A DNA stretch of 64,000 nucleotides, from positions 1-64,000 of the forward strand of contig JAKFUV010000005.1 of assembly GCA_021732485.1 (NCBI GenBank), given 5' to 3'. Position numbers and translations under genes: made by a program. The notes beneath the pieces are model-generated. The model made no database searches. It worked only from the letters and a program-made list of their open reading frames with translations, and was not told the origin of the DNA. Position 1 is the stretch's first letter; every line of letters starts with the position of its first letter. This DNA comes from Hyphomicrobium sp. GTDB lineage: Bacteria; Pseudomonadota; Alphaproteobacteria; Rhizobiales; Hyphomicrobiaceae. This document shows, one piece after another, positions 37,412 through 46,304 of the stretch.

Positions 37412-37636
37412 ATGAGTGCAAGACTGACTATCGAAGGCCTCAATACGCGAGCGGCTACGATCGGAAAATGGCTTGAGGACCAAAGTTCAGCGGAACTCGG
37501 GCAGCAAAAGCACTTGGATCGCAACACGGCCGAATGTGCCTACTGGCACCTGGGATATCAGCAGGCGTTGAACGATGCTGCCGCTATGCTTCGTTGCGTT
37601 TCTCCGGAAGCCGACACCGCGGGCATGCCCAGTTAG
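37412..37636 (+). CDS. Small conserved-looking protein, unknown
   Basis: A 74-residue protein beginning MSARLTIEGLNTRAATIGKWLEDQ. GGGAATGG precedes the ATG by a few bases. It is soluble and helical, with NTAECAYWHLGYQQALNDAAAML as the main amphipathic helix. The last 53 bases overlap the convergent GIY-YIG-like gene. No family is recognised. It may be transcribed with the PilZ and J-like genes. Confidence 0.5.
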   Translation: MSARLTIEGLNTRAATIGKWLEDQSSAELGQQKHLDRNTAECAYWHLGYQQALNDAAAMLRCVSPEADTAGMPS

Positions 37637-37976
37637 AATTTTTCGGACGCTCGGGATGCAGAAAATTTCCCGCCGGCCAGAACTGGTGGAACAATTCGCA
37701 TTCTTTCTCGAAAGCCGCCCGATCCGTTGCAAAGTGCCGAAACTTGAATTGACGAGCAGTGCCTATATGCTGCTTCAACCGCGACCGCAGATCTGCTGAG
37801 GAACTGCCGACAAACGTCACGACAAAGCGACCGTTGTTGTCAGTGTATCCCAGTGCATACGCCCCAGGCCGCAGATCGACCACCTCATCATTGATAACGT
37901 CAAAAACCAGCACGTAGGGACCGAGCAGGCCCGTCGTCGACGCAGCTGGCGTTAGCGTTTCGATATTGCGCATCAT
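37584..37976 (-). CDS. GIY-YIG-like protein coupled to fliK
   Basis: A 130-residue protein. Residues 38-100 follow the GIY-YIG pattern: PGAYALGY (GAY at 38-40), TFVG (55-57) in place of YIG, DLRSRLKQH with Arg64 or Arg66, and AFEKECELF with Glu90 as metal ligand. The C-terminus has NWACPRC (Cys118, Cys121), suggesting a zinc site. The second motif tyrosine is Phe. The start overlaps the fliK stop (ATGA), so it belongs to the fliF-fliK operon. A nuclease role in a flagellar operon is unexpected. Alternatively the fold may be non-catalytic. Confidence 0.68.
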   Translation of the reverse strand: MMRNIETLTPAASTTGLLGPYVLVFDVINDEVVDLRPGAYALGYTDNNGRFVVTFVGSSSADLRSRLKQHIGTARQFKFRHFATDRAAFEKECELFHQFWPAGNFLHPERPKNSNWACPRCRLPEKRNEA

Positions 37977-39529
37977 ATGTAGAGCTCAGCTGTCTTCGAT
38001 TGGCTCAGTCGTTTTGTGCTGTCCGCCGGTTGGTTCAATGTCTCATCCATGCCGGCCGAACTCAGGCGCACATCAGACCTCGAATTTGACGACGCATTCG
38101 GCTGGTTTGACCCAGACGAAAAACCACTACCAAAATTTTGGTTGCCGGTTTGCCTGTCCTCCTGATTGGCGATCGGATCGCGCGTAACTTGTTGATCACT
38201 CTGCCCGTCGGATATCGAGATCGTTGCGTCGTTGTAGCCGGCCTCTGCCAATCGCTGGCAAAGCGCGTCCTGTTCCTGGTCCAAGATCAGGGCCGTCGCA
38301 GCGCGGTCTGCCGTAACTGCGAGGCTCAGCGTGCCATCTCGCAACTCGAGGCGAACATGCACAGCGCCGAGGTTGGCGGGCTCTAGCGTGATGTCGAGCA
38401 TGCGCAACATGCGCCCAGTGCCTATGACGTTCGGCGCTATCTCGTGCGATGGGCTGCGCTCATCCGCAGCGACACTTGGCAGCGCGGCCAGAATATCACG
38501 GCTGAGTTGCTGGCTTGGCGGCAGAAGGCCAGCGCCTTGACTGCTATTGCTTGTTTCAGCTGCAGCCGTAAGTGCATTCCATGCGGCGAGAAGCGGTGAC
38601 TTCGCGTTTTCGTGGCGCGCCGTGTCCGCAGTTCCACGCGGCCTTTCGCGATCGTGTTGTTTGGTATTGTCGCCGTGTCGGCTAGTGTCACGTGGCTGGT
38701 CGCGGTCGATCTGCCCGGTGATCGCTGGAATGTCGCTCATTGCGATTGAATTTGAAGATTTGCCCGGCTGATCGGCCGCCTTTAGCTGCGCCATGGCCAA
38801 GTCTGGATGTTCAGCCGCCTTCGACCCAGACAGCAATGAGGTCAACTCTCGAACAGGTGAAAAATACATGGCGCTCGTGGCACCACTGATTTTGGTTGCC
38901 AGCGGGCTTTGTAACTCTCTGCTTTTGTCATTTTCCGCCGCAGCTTCGGCATAAGGATTCGATTGGCGGTTTGCCTCCGGTTCATCGGGACCGCCATGCC
39001 GATGCCGCTCGTCATTGTTTATCCCGTTCGACCCATGCCCGCCCAAATCGGTAAGGTACTGCGCCTGGCGAGGCCATCCGCCGTCATCAAGACCAGATGC
39101 TGATGCGATCGATCGCAGATCGTTCGTCGACGATGCTGCGAGTGTGACATCATCAGCCAACTGCTGCGCAGTTTGATTTGGTTCCGACCGACTGATCTTG
39201 AGAGATACATGACCATTCGACACTGAACCCATGGGCGCAGATTGGACCATGAAGTCGTCAAAGCTACGCTCCTTGTCGTGCCCCTGCTCATTTTCCGTTT
39301 TTGCAACCCAACTGTCAGTCTTCGCATCGATGACCGAGGATGGTGTATCGACAGATCTGGGCAAGCTATGCTGACGGCTCGGTGCGCTGCCGTCGTTTGC
39401 CTTCATCTCCGCTCGCTCTTGCACGCGCCGCGCCGCTTGATTGAGCGCCTTATCACTTTTTTTCATAGTCGGCGCCCGAGTGGCGACGCCGTTGTCTCCG
39501 CCGTCAACTGTAGTCATCGAGACAGCCAT
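37973..39529 (-). CDS. fliK: Hook-length control protein FliK
   Basis: A 518-residue hydrophilic protein. Most is low-complexity Ser/Asp/Gln/Ala-rich. The C-terminal FliK domain (about 370-450) is visible: MLDITLEPANLGAVHVRLELRDGTLSLAVTADRAAT. It measures hook length and switches export specificity through FlhB. A GGAG site is eight bases before the ATG. It corresponds to the gene once called motD in Sinorhizobium. It lies two bases from motC and overlaps the GIY-YIG-like gene. Confidence 0.87.
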   Translation of the reverse strand: MAVSMTTVDGGDNGVATRAPTMKKSDKALNQAARRVQERAEMKANDGSAPSRQHSLPRSVDTPSSVIDAKTDSWVAKTENEQGHDKERSFDDFMVQSAPMGSVSNGHVSLKISRSEPNQTAQQLADDVTLAASSTNDLRSIASASGLDDGGWPRQAQYLTDLGGHGSNGINNDERHRHGGPDEPEANRQSNPYAEAAAENDKSRELQSPLATKISGATSAMYFSPVRELTSLLSGSKAAEHPDLAMAQLKAADQPGKSSNSIAMSDIPAITGQIDRDQPRDTSRHGDNTKQHDRERPRGTADTARHENAKSPLLAAWNALTAAAETSNSSQGAGLLPPSQQLSRDILAALPSVAADERSPSHEIAPNVIGTGRMLRMLDITLEPANLGAVHVRLELRDGTLSLAVTADRAATALILDQEQDALCQRLAEAGYNDATISISDGQSDQQVTRDPIANQEDRQTGNQNFGSGFSSGSNQPNASSNSRSDVRLSSAGMDETLNQPADSTKRLSQSKTAELYI

Positions 39530-39531
39530 AG

Positions 39532-40845
39532 TTATTCTCCAGCGATGAGGCGGTCAGTATCGGTCAGCACTTGTTGAACGCGGGCGATTGTCCGATCGAC
39601 GCCCTCGCCCTTTTCTGGCGTTGCGCTAGCTTCTCCCGTCAGCGCAACACGGGCCGGACCATTGAAATCATTTCGACCGATCCCGGCTTGCGCACCGACG
39701 ACCGAACCTGCAATGGCCCTGGCGGTGTCGAGGATTGCCTTATCGGCTGCGTCCAACCGCGAGCCATCGATACCGTTCAAAATCTTCACTGCCGCCGAAG
39801 CATTTTCAGTCGGAGCGTCGGCGGCGGCCGCGTAGAGTTCCGCTTGTAATTTTTGTACGGCAGACTTTGAATTCAATATGTCGACTGCGTCGGCGGCGAC
39901 CTTGGCAAGACTGATATTGCCCTTCATGAGCGCACGTTTCGAAACGCCTAAGAACAAATCCGCTCGCAGTCGATCATCGACTGTATCAATTGTGGTTGTG
40001 AACTTTTGAAATTGCTCCGGCGCTGCTGCGGCCTTGCTTCCAGCAACCGCTGCGGAAAAAATATCGAGAAATCCTTCAGCATAGATCGAATCCGAGAATT
40101 TCCGCAGGTATTGCGATGTCAGTTGCAGACCGCGATCCAAGTCATCGTCGCCCATCAGCAGCGGCACCTCCCAGCGTGTGGCTGCCTCGTCGATCGCAGT
40201 AGACGGCGCGTTTAAGCGGGCGCGATCAAGCAACAAGACCGCTTCTTTTGGGTCGTCCTTGATCAGCAGCGATGCTTTGGCAAGCGCCAATGGGCCAACC
40301 AAGGATTGGTCGACAAGCTGCCAATCGACGGTCAAAAATTCCGCCAGCGCATCCTTTCGACGACGTGCACCATAAGCTCGAACACCGCCAATGAGGTCCT
40401 TTATCTCTTTCGATTCGTGACGACTTGCAGCTCGTTCAAGCTGGGCTCCGATGACGGCTGCGTTGCCGCCGCACAGAACATAAGCCAGCATCACAACAAC
40501 GTTTGGTGTCCGCCCAAGATCATCATCCGGCCAATGTGAAATGTCGCGGGCCATCTCGGTGAGCAAGCGCTTTTGTTCTGTCAAAGCTTCTCGATCGCCT
40601 TGCGTTGCCCTATCCTGCGCTGCGTTAAGATCCTTTAGATGGCGTCGGGCACTCTCGCTGCGCATGAAAGCCGCTGCGTGTTCTTCGCCGTTGTAGGTTT
40701 TCAGGTCCGTCGTGTGCGCATTGCGATCTGCGAATTGGAAGGCCCGATTGCTGTCAAAGTCGTTCCACCACAGCCAGCCCACCGAGCCACCGACCGCAAA
40801 CAGCAATAGCAACGCGACCGAGATTATTGCTAGACGCTTGGTCAA
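39532..40845 (-). CDS. motC: Periplasmic motility protein MotC
   Basis: A 437-residue exported protein with an N-terminal membrane anchor or signal (about 4-26, AIISVALLLLFAVGGSVGWLW) and a helical periplasmic body. Length, position after motB and before fliK, and the TTGA overlap with motB match rhizobial MotC, which interacts with MotB and controls motor speed. MotE (47544-48281) is its dedicated chaperone. The TTG start is likely coupled. Confidence 0.87.
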   Translation of the reverse strand: MTKRLAIISVALLLLFAVGGSVGWLWWNDFDSNRAFQFADRNAHTTDLKTYNGEEHAAAFMRSESARRHLKDLNAAQDRATQGDREALTEQKRLLTEMARDISHWPDDDLGRTPNVVVMLAYVLCGGNAAVIGAQLERAASRHESKEIKDLIGGVRAYGARRRKDALAEFLTVDWQLVDQSLVGPLALAKASLLIKDDPKEAVLLLDRARLNAPSTAIDEAATRWEVPLLMGDDDLDRGLQLTSQYLRKFSDSIYAEGFLDIFSAAVAGSKAAAAPEQFQKFTTTIDTVDDRLRADLFLGVSKRALMKGNISLAKVAADAVDILNSKSAVQKLQAELYAAAADAPTENASAAVKILNGIDGSRLDAADKAILDTARAIAGSVVGAQAGIGRNDFNGPARVALTGEASATPEKGEGVDRTIARVQQVLTDTDRLIAGE

Positions 40846-41966
40846 GGCTGGGCTTCCTTGACTAGAATTTCAATTCGGCGATTTTTCGCGGCGTTTTGAT
40901 TGATGGCATCCTTGAGATCACGGTCGGCGCGACCTTCCACGGCGATCACGCGCCGGTCGCCCACGCCGCCTCTCAGCATCATGTAATACGCCATATGCGC
41001 GCGCGCCGTCGACAATCGCCAATTGTCATAATGACTATTCCGATATTGCCGGCCATCCGTATGACCGCGAAGAATGATGTTTCCCGGTCGTGACTTCAGT
41101 ACGTTGGCGATGCGCTGCATCACGACGACGAGTTCCGGTTGTGGCTGCGCGGAGCCAACGGAAAACATCGTGAATTTGTCATTGTCGATGACGCTGATGA
41201 GCAATCCCTCGGGTGTTGTTCTGACTTCCACATCGGGGAGCGCCGTGACCAGCTCTCGAAGCTGGCTTCGAATTTCCAACTCAACTTTTTTCCAGTCCTC
41301 TTTGTCGACAACTTGCTCGACGCTATTTTTCTGCAAGCCCGTCATTTGGGATTTTTCGGGCTCCGTCATTTTTTCGATGGCGGCATCAACATTGGGTACC
41401 TGAGGTTTTACTTGAACAACCTGTGTTTGATCGAACGGATCCCTGACCGTCGCTGCGTCTATTTCCTGACCTGAAAACTGCGTCGACCGCTCCATGGCTT
41501 TGCTTGCCAGTTTGTTCAATTCATACGCTGGATTGGCAAACAGCTCAGCCTCAGCTGCAAGCGAGCCAGGTTCGCCAGCGATGTCAGTACCTGCCGCAGA
41601 ACTATTTGGCGGTGGGCTTTTTGTCGATTCGGGAGCGTCTAAAAGCTCCTCGTTCGCCGCCTTTTTTGTTTTGCCTTTCTGGCCCGGTTTGCTTTTGATC
41701 GTTTCATCGATGTCTTCGAGGCCCTGCACGGTGGCGTGCCGGTCGGTCAGGCGGATGGGATTAAAGTAGGCCGCGACCTGAATGATTGTCTGTCTATCGG
41801 CCGCATTCACCAGCCACATCACCAAGAAGAAGGCCATGAGCGCGGTCATGAAATCGGCGTACGCGATTTTCCAAGCACCGCCATGATGTTCGTCATCGCC
41901 GTTGCCGCGCCGTCGCCGGACGATGACCAGCGGCTGACTGGAAATGTCTTCCTGTCCCTTACTCAT
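40842..41966 (-). CDS. motB: Stator protein MotB
   Basis: A 374-residue stator protein. The single membrane helix holds the proton-binding Asp38 in AYADFMTALMAFFLVMWL. A long linker, characteristic of rhizobial MotB, leads to an OmpA-like peptidoglycan-binding domain (about 240-365, with NIILRGHTDGRQY and RVIAVEGRADRD). The ATG at 41966 overlaps the fliH stop by four bases and begins MSKGQEDIS, so the earlier frame is rejected. It works with MotA, coded separately at 55955. Confidence 0.94.
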   Translation of the reverse strand: MSKGQEDISSQPLVIVRRRRGNGDDEHHGGAWKIAYADFMTALMAFFLVMWLVNAADRQTIIQVAAYFNPIRLTDRHATVQGLEDIDETIKSKPGQKGKTKKAANEELLDAPESTKSPPPNSSAAGTDIAGEPGSLAAEAELFANPAYELNKLASKAMERSTQFSGQEIDAATVRDPFDQTQVVQVKPQVPNVDAAIEKMTEPEKSQMTGLQKNSVEQVVDKEDWKKVELEIRSQLRELVTALPDVEVRTTPEGLLISVIDNDKFTMFSVGSAQPQPELVVVMQRIANVLKSRPGNIILRGHTDGRQYRNSHYDNWRLSTARAHMAYYMMLRGGVGDRRVIAVEGRADRDLKDAINQNAAKNRRIEILVKEAQP

Positions 41967-42571
41967 CCGGCAGCCATTTCCAAGTTCACCATCCACTCGG
42001 AAAAGTTTGCTTGAATGACAGTGCGGTCGATAAAGACCTCAATGCGCGAGTCTTCGACGTATGCGGTCGTCACACCAGGTCGTGCAATACTTTTTTCCAG
42101 ACGGGCAACCAACGCCTGCGGCCCTTCGATGTGCACCGTTACGGCATCATCGGACGTCTTTTTCACCGCAGCGATGAACTCATTGACCGCTCGTTCGTAG
42201 AGCCGCGCTTCAAGCCACGGCTTGAGGATCGCTGCGGCAACATCTTCCAAGCCTCCTGCGATCTCGCTGAAACCACGTTCGAGCTGTGCGGCGAGGCGAT
42301 CAGCGCAAGCGAGGTTCCAGTCATGACGATGTTTTTCAGTCTGCAATTGGAATTCCGCCTCCGCGTTGGATCGATCCAGCAAGGCCTCCACTTCCGCGTG
42401 TTTGCGGCCTTCGAGAAATCCACGCTGATAGCCTTGATCAGCTGCCTGCTGCATCGCCAATTCAATACGCTGCTGGCGCTGCGCTTCCGTTTCTTGCAAC
42501 AACGGAGCCGTGGCCGTTGCCATCCTGAATTCAGCCAACCCCTGAAAGGCTGATGTGCGTGATGAACTCAT
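41963..42571 (-). CDS. fliH: FliH-like export ATPase regulator
   Basis: A 202-residue protein: Gln/Glu-rich N-terminal coiled coil (EAQRQQRIELAMQQAADQGYQRGFLEGRKHA) and a globular C-terminal half. A GxxxG-like spacing (GYQRGFLEG) and position directly after fliF fit FliH, the negative regulator of FliI. Its start overlaps the fliF stop (TAATG) and its stop overlaps motB. Sequence identity of FliH is always low, so the call is mostly structural. Confidence 0.7.
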   Translation of the reverse strand: MSSSRTSAFQGLAEFRMATATAPLLQETEAQRQQRIELAMQQAADQGYQRGFLEGRKHAEVEALLDRSNAEAEFQLQTEKHRHDWNLACADRLAAQLERGFSEIAGGLEDVAAAILKPWLEARLYERAVNEFIAAVKKTSDDAVTVHIEGPQALVARLEKSIARPGVTTAYVEDSRIEVFIDRTVIQANFSEWMVNLEMAAG

Positions 42572-44232
42572 TAGCCGTTCCTGACCCAATCTCTCAGTAC
42601 CGCGGTCGCCTGCTCCTCATCTTGAGACAGGATTAGATCCAACCGGTCTTTCGGACCCGCCGCCGGACGCCTGACGACATCGTTCGATCCAAACATCGTT
42701 CGATCGTCGCTAAATGGAGTGGAGCCGGGAGCTGCCAACGCGGACCCAATCGCAGACCTGTCGAAAGCCTCCACCGCATTGGTCATTGCGGACACCGGCG
42801 CTGCGAGCGCGGCGACCGGAGCATGTGAGATTGAGCGATCTAGAACGGCTTTGAGGGCTGGCCTGAAGCCGGCAAAGACAACGATCGCAGAAATTGCAAG
42901 GATCGTAAGTGATTTGATCAAAACGCCCGACAAGGACATCGCCGACATGATCCAGCCGCCGTCACTTGAGGATGGCTGCAGCATCGAGTCGGCAACAAAG
43001 TTCACTGCTGAGACATTGATGCGATCGCCTCGCTGCGCATCGAAGCCGATCGCTGATTGCGCGAGTTTTTCGATCTCGGCGATTTGCGTGCCGAGGTCCG
43101 CATCAGTCAATTCCTTACCGAACGCCTCGGCCAGCCTCTTCTTGTTGATAACGATTGCCGCTGAAACGTTCTCGACGCGGTACCCGTCGCTGGTGATCGA
43201 CGTCGATTTCGTATCGATCTCGTAGTTTGTAGTTTCCTCTTTCCGGTCTTGCGCGCGCTTGGTTTGGTCGCCGCCCGACGATCCCGCCTGTTCATTCGGA
43301 ATGTTCTGGGCCACACTGACGGCAGCCGCTCCGGCATTTTCTTGCGAGTTCTGCGTTTCCTTGACAATCCTCGTTGAACGCTCGACGCGCTTGAGCGGAT
43401 CGAAGGTCGTTTCGCTGACCTGGCGCTTGTCTGCATTCAGCCGGACATTCGCGCTGACTTCAAAATGATCGACGCCGAGATAGGGAGCAAGTGTTCGCCG
43501 AATATTGTCTTGAAGCTGGCGGGCCATGCTTCGCTCGAGTTCGACAAGCTTCGACGATGCCTCTCGCGAACCGTCTCCGCCGGCAGATAGAACACTTCCG
43601 TCGGTGCCAATCACCGTAACCTGATCAGATACCATCTCGGGGATAGCGGCCGCGACCAGATGCTTGATCGCACTTGCGGCGGTCGCGTCGTTGGCGAGAT
43701 CGGTCCTGATGACAACCGACGCTGCCGGACTTTGTTTTCGAGACCGCAATGCACCAGCATCGGGGAGTACGAGGTGAACGCGTGCGGCCTTCACACCTTT
43801 TATGTTTTGAATCGTGCGCGCAAGCTCCCCCTCGAGCGCTCTCACGCGCGTCACTTCCTGCATGAATGACGTGAGGCCTAGCGCGCCGAGTTTGTCGAAC
43901 AGTTCATAGCCCGCACTGGGGCTTCCCGGCAGGCCCTTTTCGGCCAGCAAGGCGCGTGCTTGCGGCACGGAACCAATACCGACGCTCAGCTTGGTGCCGT
44001 CGGAACTGGACTCGAACGGGATGTCGGCTTCAGCGAGCACAGCACTCATTCGGCTGATATCTTGCTGCGTCAGACCAACGTAGAGAACCTCGAATGTCGA
44101 GCGCGTCGCAAAGAAACTGCCGATGGAAATGACGGCAAAAACGAACGCGCCAATCGCACCAAGCGCTGATAGTCGCGCGGTGCCGAGCGACTTCAAATTT
44201 TGCAAGAGTGCTTCTATCTGACGCCCGTCCAC
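42571..44232 (-). CDS. fliF: MS-ring protein FliF
   Basis: FliF, 553 residues. Two membrane helices (about 22-42 and 435-455) bracket the large periplasmic ring domains. RARALEGELARTIQNIKGVKAARVHLVLP and the VSATVRLN-like block at about 265 are family motifs. The C-terminal tail ends VLRDWVRNG and should contact FliG. The GTG start lies 140 bases from the flagellin terminator. It heads the fliF-fliH-motB-motC-fliK operon. Confidence 0.95.
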   Translation of the reverse strand: MDGRQIEALLQNLKSLGTARLSALGAIGAFVFAVISIGSFFATRSTFEVLYVGLTQQDISRMSAVLAEADIPFESSSDGTKLSVGIGSVPQARALLAEKGLPGSPSAGYELFDKLGALGLTSFMQEVTRVRALEGELARTIQNIKGVKAARVHLVLPDAGALRSRKQSPAASVVIRTDLANDATAASAIKHLVAAAIPEMVSDQVTVIGTDGSVLSAGGDGSREASSKLVELERSMARQLQDNIRRTLAPYLGVDHFEVSANVRLNADKRQVSETTFDPLKRVERSTRIVKETQNSQENAGAAAVSVAQNIPNEQAGSSGGDQTKRAQDRKEETTNYEIDTKSTSITSDGYRVENVSAAIVINKKRLAEAFGKELTDADLGTQIAEIEKLAQSAIGFDAQRGDRINVSAVNFVADSMLQPSSSDGGWIMSAMSLSGVLIKSLTILAISAIVVFAGFRPALKAVLDRSISHAPVAALAAPVSAMTNAVEAFDRSAIGSALAAPGSTPFSDDRTMFGSNDVVRRPAAGPKDRLDLILSQDEEQATAVLRDWVRNG

Positions 44233-44368
44233 GATGCCCCCTCACCAGCCTGTTATTTAGCCGAAAATAGGGGCGCAACCTTGTGCAGGGGTGACAGGAT
44301 TCACGTGACGTCGAGACCGCCGCTGCTCAAGGCAGATCGGCATGACCATCGCGCCATTATCGGCGCAA

Positions 44369-44406
44369 GAAAAAAAGCCCAGCATCATCGATGCTGGGCT
44401 CTTTTT
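44369..44406. terminator. Strong flagellin terminator, bidirectional
   Basis: A perfect stem (44376-44386 pairs with 44390-44400, AGCCCAGCATC/GATGCTGGGCT) with loop ATC, flanked by A-runs on the left and TTTTT on the right. It lies 45 bases after the flagellin stop, giving the minus transcript a T-run. It separates the flagellin unit from fliF. Confidence 0.92.
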
Positions 44407-44450
44407 GTCAGACGGGAGGAGTTTGATGCCAGAGCTCGATGAACCGCGAC

Positions 44451-45386
44451 TTAGCGGAACAGCGCGAGAATGTTCTGGCTCGACTGGTTGGCGATGCTCA
44501 GCGATTGCACGCCAAGTTGCTGCTTCACCTGCAGCGCCTGCAGTTTGGTTGATTCTTCGTTCATGTCGGCATCGACGAGCTGGCCGATCCCGGCGTCGAT
44601 CGCACCCTTGAGAGCGGTCACGAAATCAGATTGAAGGCTGATGCGCTTCTTTTCCGAGCCGAGGCTCGTCGCAGCCGACGTCATTTCGCTGATGGCTTTG
44701 TCCGCACCCTTGATGTAGCCGTCGAGCGTCGCGAGATCGGCGGCGCTGTCGGTCAGCGCGCTGATATCGAGAGAATCGACAGACGCTCCTGTGGCCGCAA
44801 CCGCACCTGTGGCATCGCGACTCGCATCGAGGATGCCCGCAGCGGTTGTCGACGAGTCATAAAGTTTGGTCTTAGCCGTATCGACCGCGATCGTTCCAAC
44901 TGTTACGGCGCCAGCCGAGTCACGCGTGAACGAGGCGACGATCGACTTCGTTGCGTTGTATCCGGCCGATGACGAATCGACTGAAAGCCAGTTTTGACCA
45001 GAGAAGCTGGCCGAATCCGAAATGCTCTTCAGCTGATTTTGGAGTTCCTTGACTTCGGTCTGAATTTTCGTACGGTCTAGGCCCGGTTCGCGCGCGGCAA
45101 CGAGCTTGGCTTTCAATTCCGAAACGATATCGATGCTGCTCTTGACGGCCGTGTAAGCCACGTTGACGGTGGCGCTGCCAAGGCCAAGGGCGTCCTGTAC
45201 GGTCGAGAGCGCCTTGTTGTCGGACCGCATCGTCGTTGCGATCGACCAGTAGGCTGCGTTGTCTTCGGCATTCGCAACTTTGAAGCCGGACGAAATGCGA
45301 TTCTGCACCTCGAGCATCTGCTTGCTCGTCTGCTGCAGGTTCTGCAATGCCGACATTGCGGCGTAATTCGTGTTGATGCTGCTCAT
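44451..45386 (-). CDS. fliC: Flagellin
   Basis: A 311-residue flagellin, the filament subunit. The conserved N-terminal helix MSSINTNYAAMSALQNLQQTSKQMLEVQNRISSG and C-terminal helix QLGVQSLSIANQSSQNILALF are intact; the central domain is short. The ATG at 45386 begins MSSINTN, with AAGGGAC nine bases upstream. This is the only flagellin in the window. It is flanked by its own terminator and by a CtrA-type box upstream. FlbT should act on its 5' leader. Confidence 0.96.
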   Translation of the reverse strand: MSSINTNYAAMSALQNLQQTSKQMLEVQNRISSGFKVANAEDNAAYWSIATTMRSDNKALSTVQDALGLGSATVNVAYTAVKSSIDIVSELKAKLVAAREPGLDRTKIQTEVKELQNQLKSISDSASFSGQNWLSVDSSSAGYNATKSIVASFTRDSAGAVTVGTIAVDTAKTKLYDSSTTAAGILDASRDATGAVAATGASVDSLDISALTDSAADLATLDGYIKGADKAISEMTSAATSLGSEKKRISLQSDFVTALKGAIDAGIGQLVDADMNEESTKLQALQVKQQLGVQSLSIANQSSQNILALFR

Positions 45387-45527
45387 ACCGATGTCCCTTG
45401 TCCTTTGTTCGCGCACACTAAATTGCTGCGGGACATACCGGATCGGCCGGTTTGACAGGGCGGCTTCATGCCTGTGCCACCGTCATGCGGTGCACTCTGC
45501 CATAGGCGGAACCCTAGTGCGGATAGC

Positions 45528-45542
45528 TTAATTTCAGATTAA
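45528..45542. promoter_or_regulatory. CtrA-type box TTAA-N7-TTAA
   Basis: TTAA (45528-45531), seven bases, TTAA (45539-45542) is an exact match to the full CtrA consensus. It lies 142 bases before the flagellin ATG, in the short gap after fliP. CtrA is the cell-cycle response regulator that activates flagellar genes in alphaproteobacteria. The site is palindromic, so orientation does not matter. Use by CtrA is inferred. Confidence 0.6.
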
Positions 45543-45560
45543 CGGCGTCTTTCGGCTGCC

Positions 45561-46304
45561 TTAAGCGAATGAGCGCACGAGAGTTCCGACCAGCATGTTC
45601 CAACCGTCGATAAGCACGAAAAAAAGAACCTTGAGCGGCAGAGAAATGACCGTGGGTGGCAGCATCATCATACCCATCGACATCACAATGGTCGCCACCA
45701 CCAAATCGATGACGAGAAACGGCAGCGCTATAAGAAAACCGATTTCAAATCCCCGCCGCAGTTCGGAGATCATGAACGCCGGAATGAGGATTCTGAAATC
45801 TTCGTTGCTCAGCTTTTTGTCGGCGCCCAACTTCTCAAGAGCGATGGCCTCAAACATCGCCAAATCTTTTTCGCGAACGTTGGCCATCATAAAGGTTCTG
45901 AACGGCGTCGTGGTTTGCGTGAACCCCTCCTCCTGGCTAATGCGATTTTCGATGAGCGGTTTGACGCCCGCCTGCCAGGATTGCTCGAATGTCGGGCCCA
46001 TCACAAACAAGGTCATGAACATCGACAGACTGACGAGAATGAGGTTGCTCGGTGTCGTTTGCAGGCCAAGGCCGGCGCGTAAAAATGAAAATGCGATGAG
46101 AAACCGCGAGAAGCAGGTCACCATCATGAGCAAACCTGGAGCGACGGACAGGACCGTCAAGACGACGACAAGCTGGACAATGCGTCCCGACGCGGTCGGA
46201 TCGCCGGCGGGCAATAGGCTATCGAGATTGATCGACTGCGCCTCTGCTGGCGCCGACAGCAACAGAAACAGCACGAATGACACTGCCGAGTGGAACATCG
46301 TCAT
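45561..46304 (-). CDS. fliP: Flagellar export gate protein FliP
   Basis: FliP, 247 residues. It has a cleavable signal peptide (ending PAEA), then four membrane segments. Motifs include VLSVAPGLLMMVTCFSRFLIAFSFLRAGLG, LFVMGPTF and the last helix FVLIDGWNMLVGTLVRSF. It is the pore-forming subunit of the export gate. The ATG overlaps the fliL stop by four bases (ATGA). Confidence 0.96.
   Translation of the reverse strand: MTMFHSAVSFVLFLLLSAPAEAQSINLDSLLPAGDPTASGRIVQLVVVLTVLSVAPGLLMMVTCFSRFLIAFSFLRAGLGLQTTPSNLILVSLSMFMTLFVMGPTFEQSWQAGVKPLIENRISQEEGFTQTTTPFRTFMMANVREKDLAMFEAIALEKLGADKKLSNEDFRILIPAFMISELRRGFEIGFLIALPFLVIDLVVATIVMSMGMMMLPPTVISLPLKVLFFVLIDGWNMLVGTLVRSFA

Noticed and set aside
45460..45484. 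TGGCAC sequence upstream of flagellin resembling a sigma-54 promoter
   Set aside because: The spacing between the GG and GC elements is wrong (12 rather than 10 bases).
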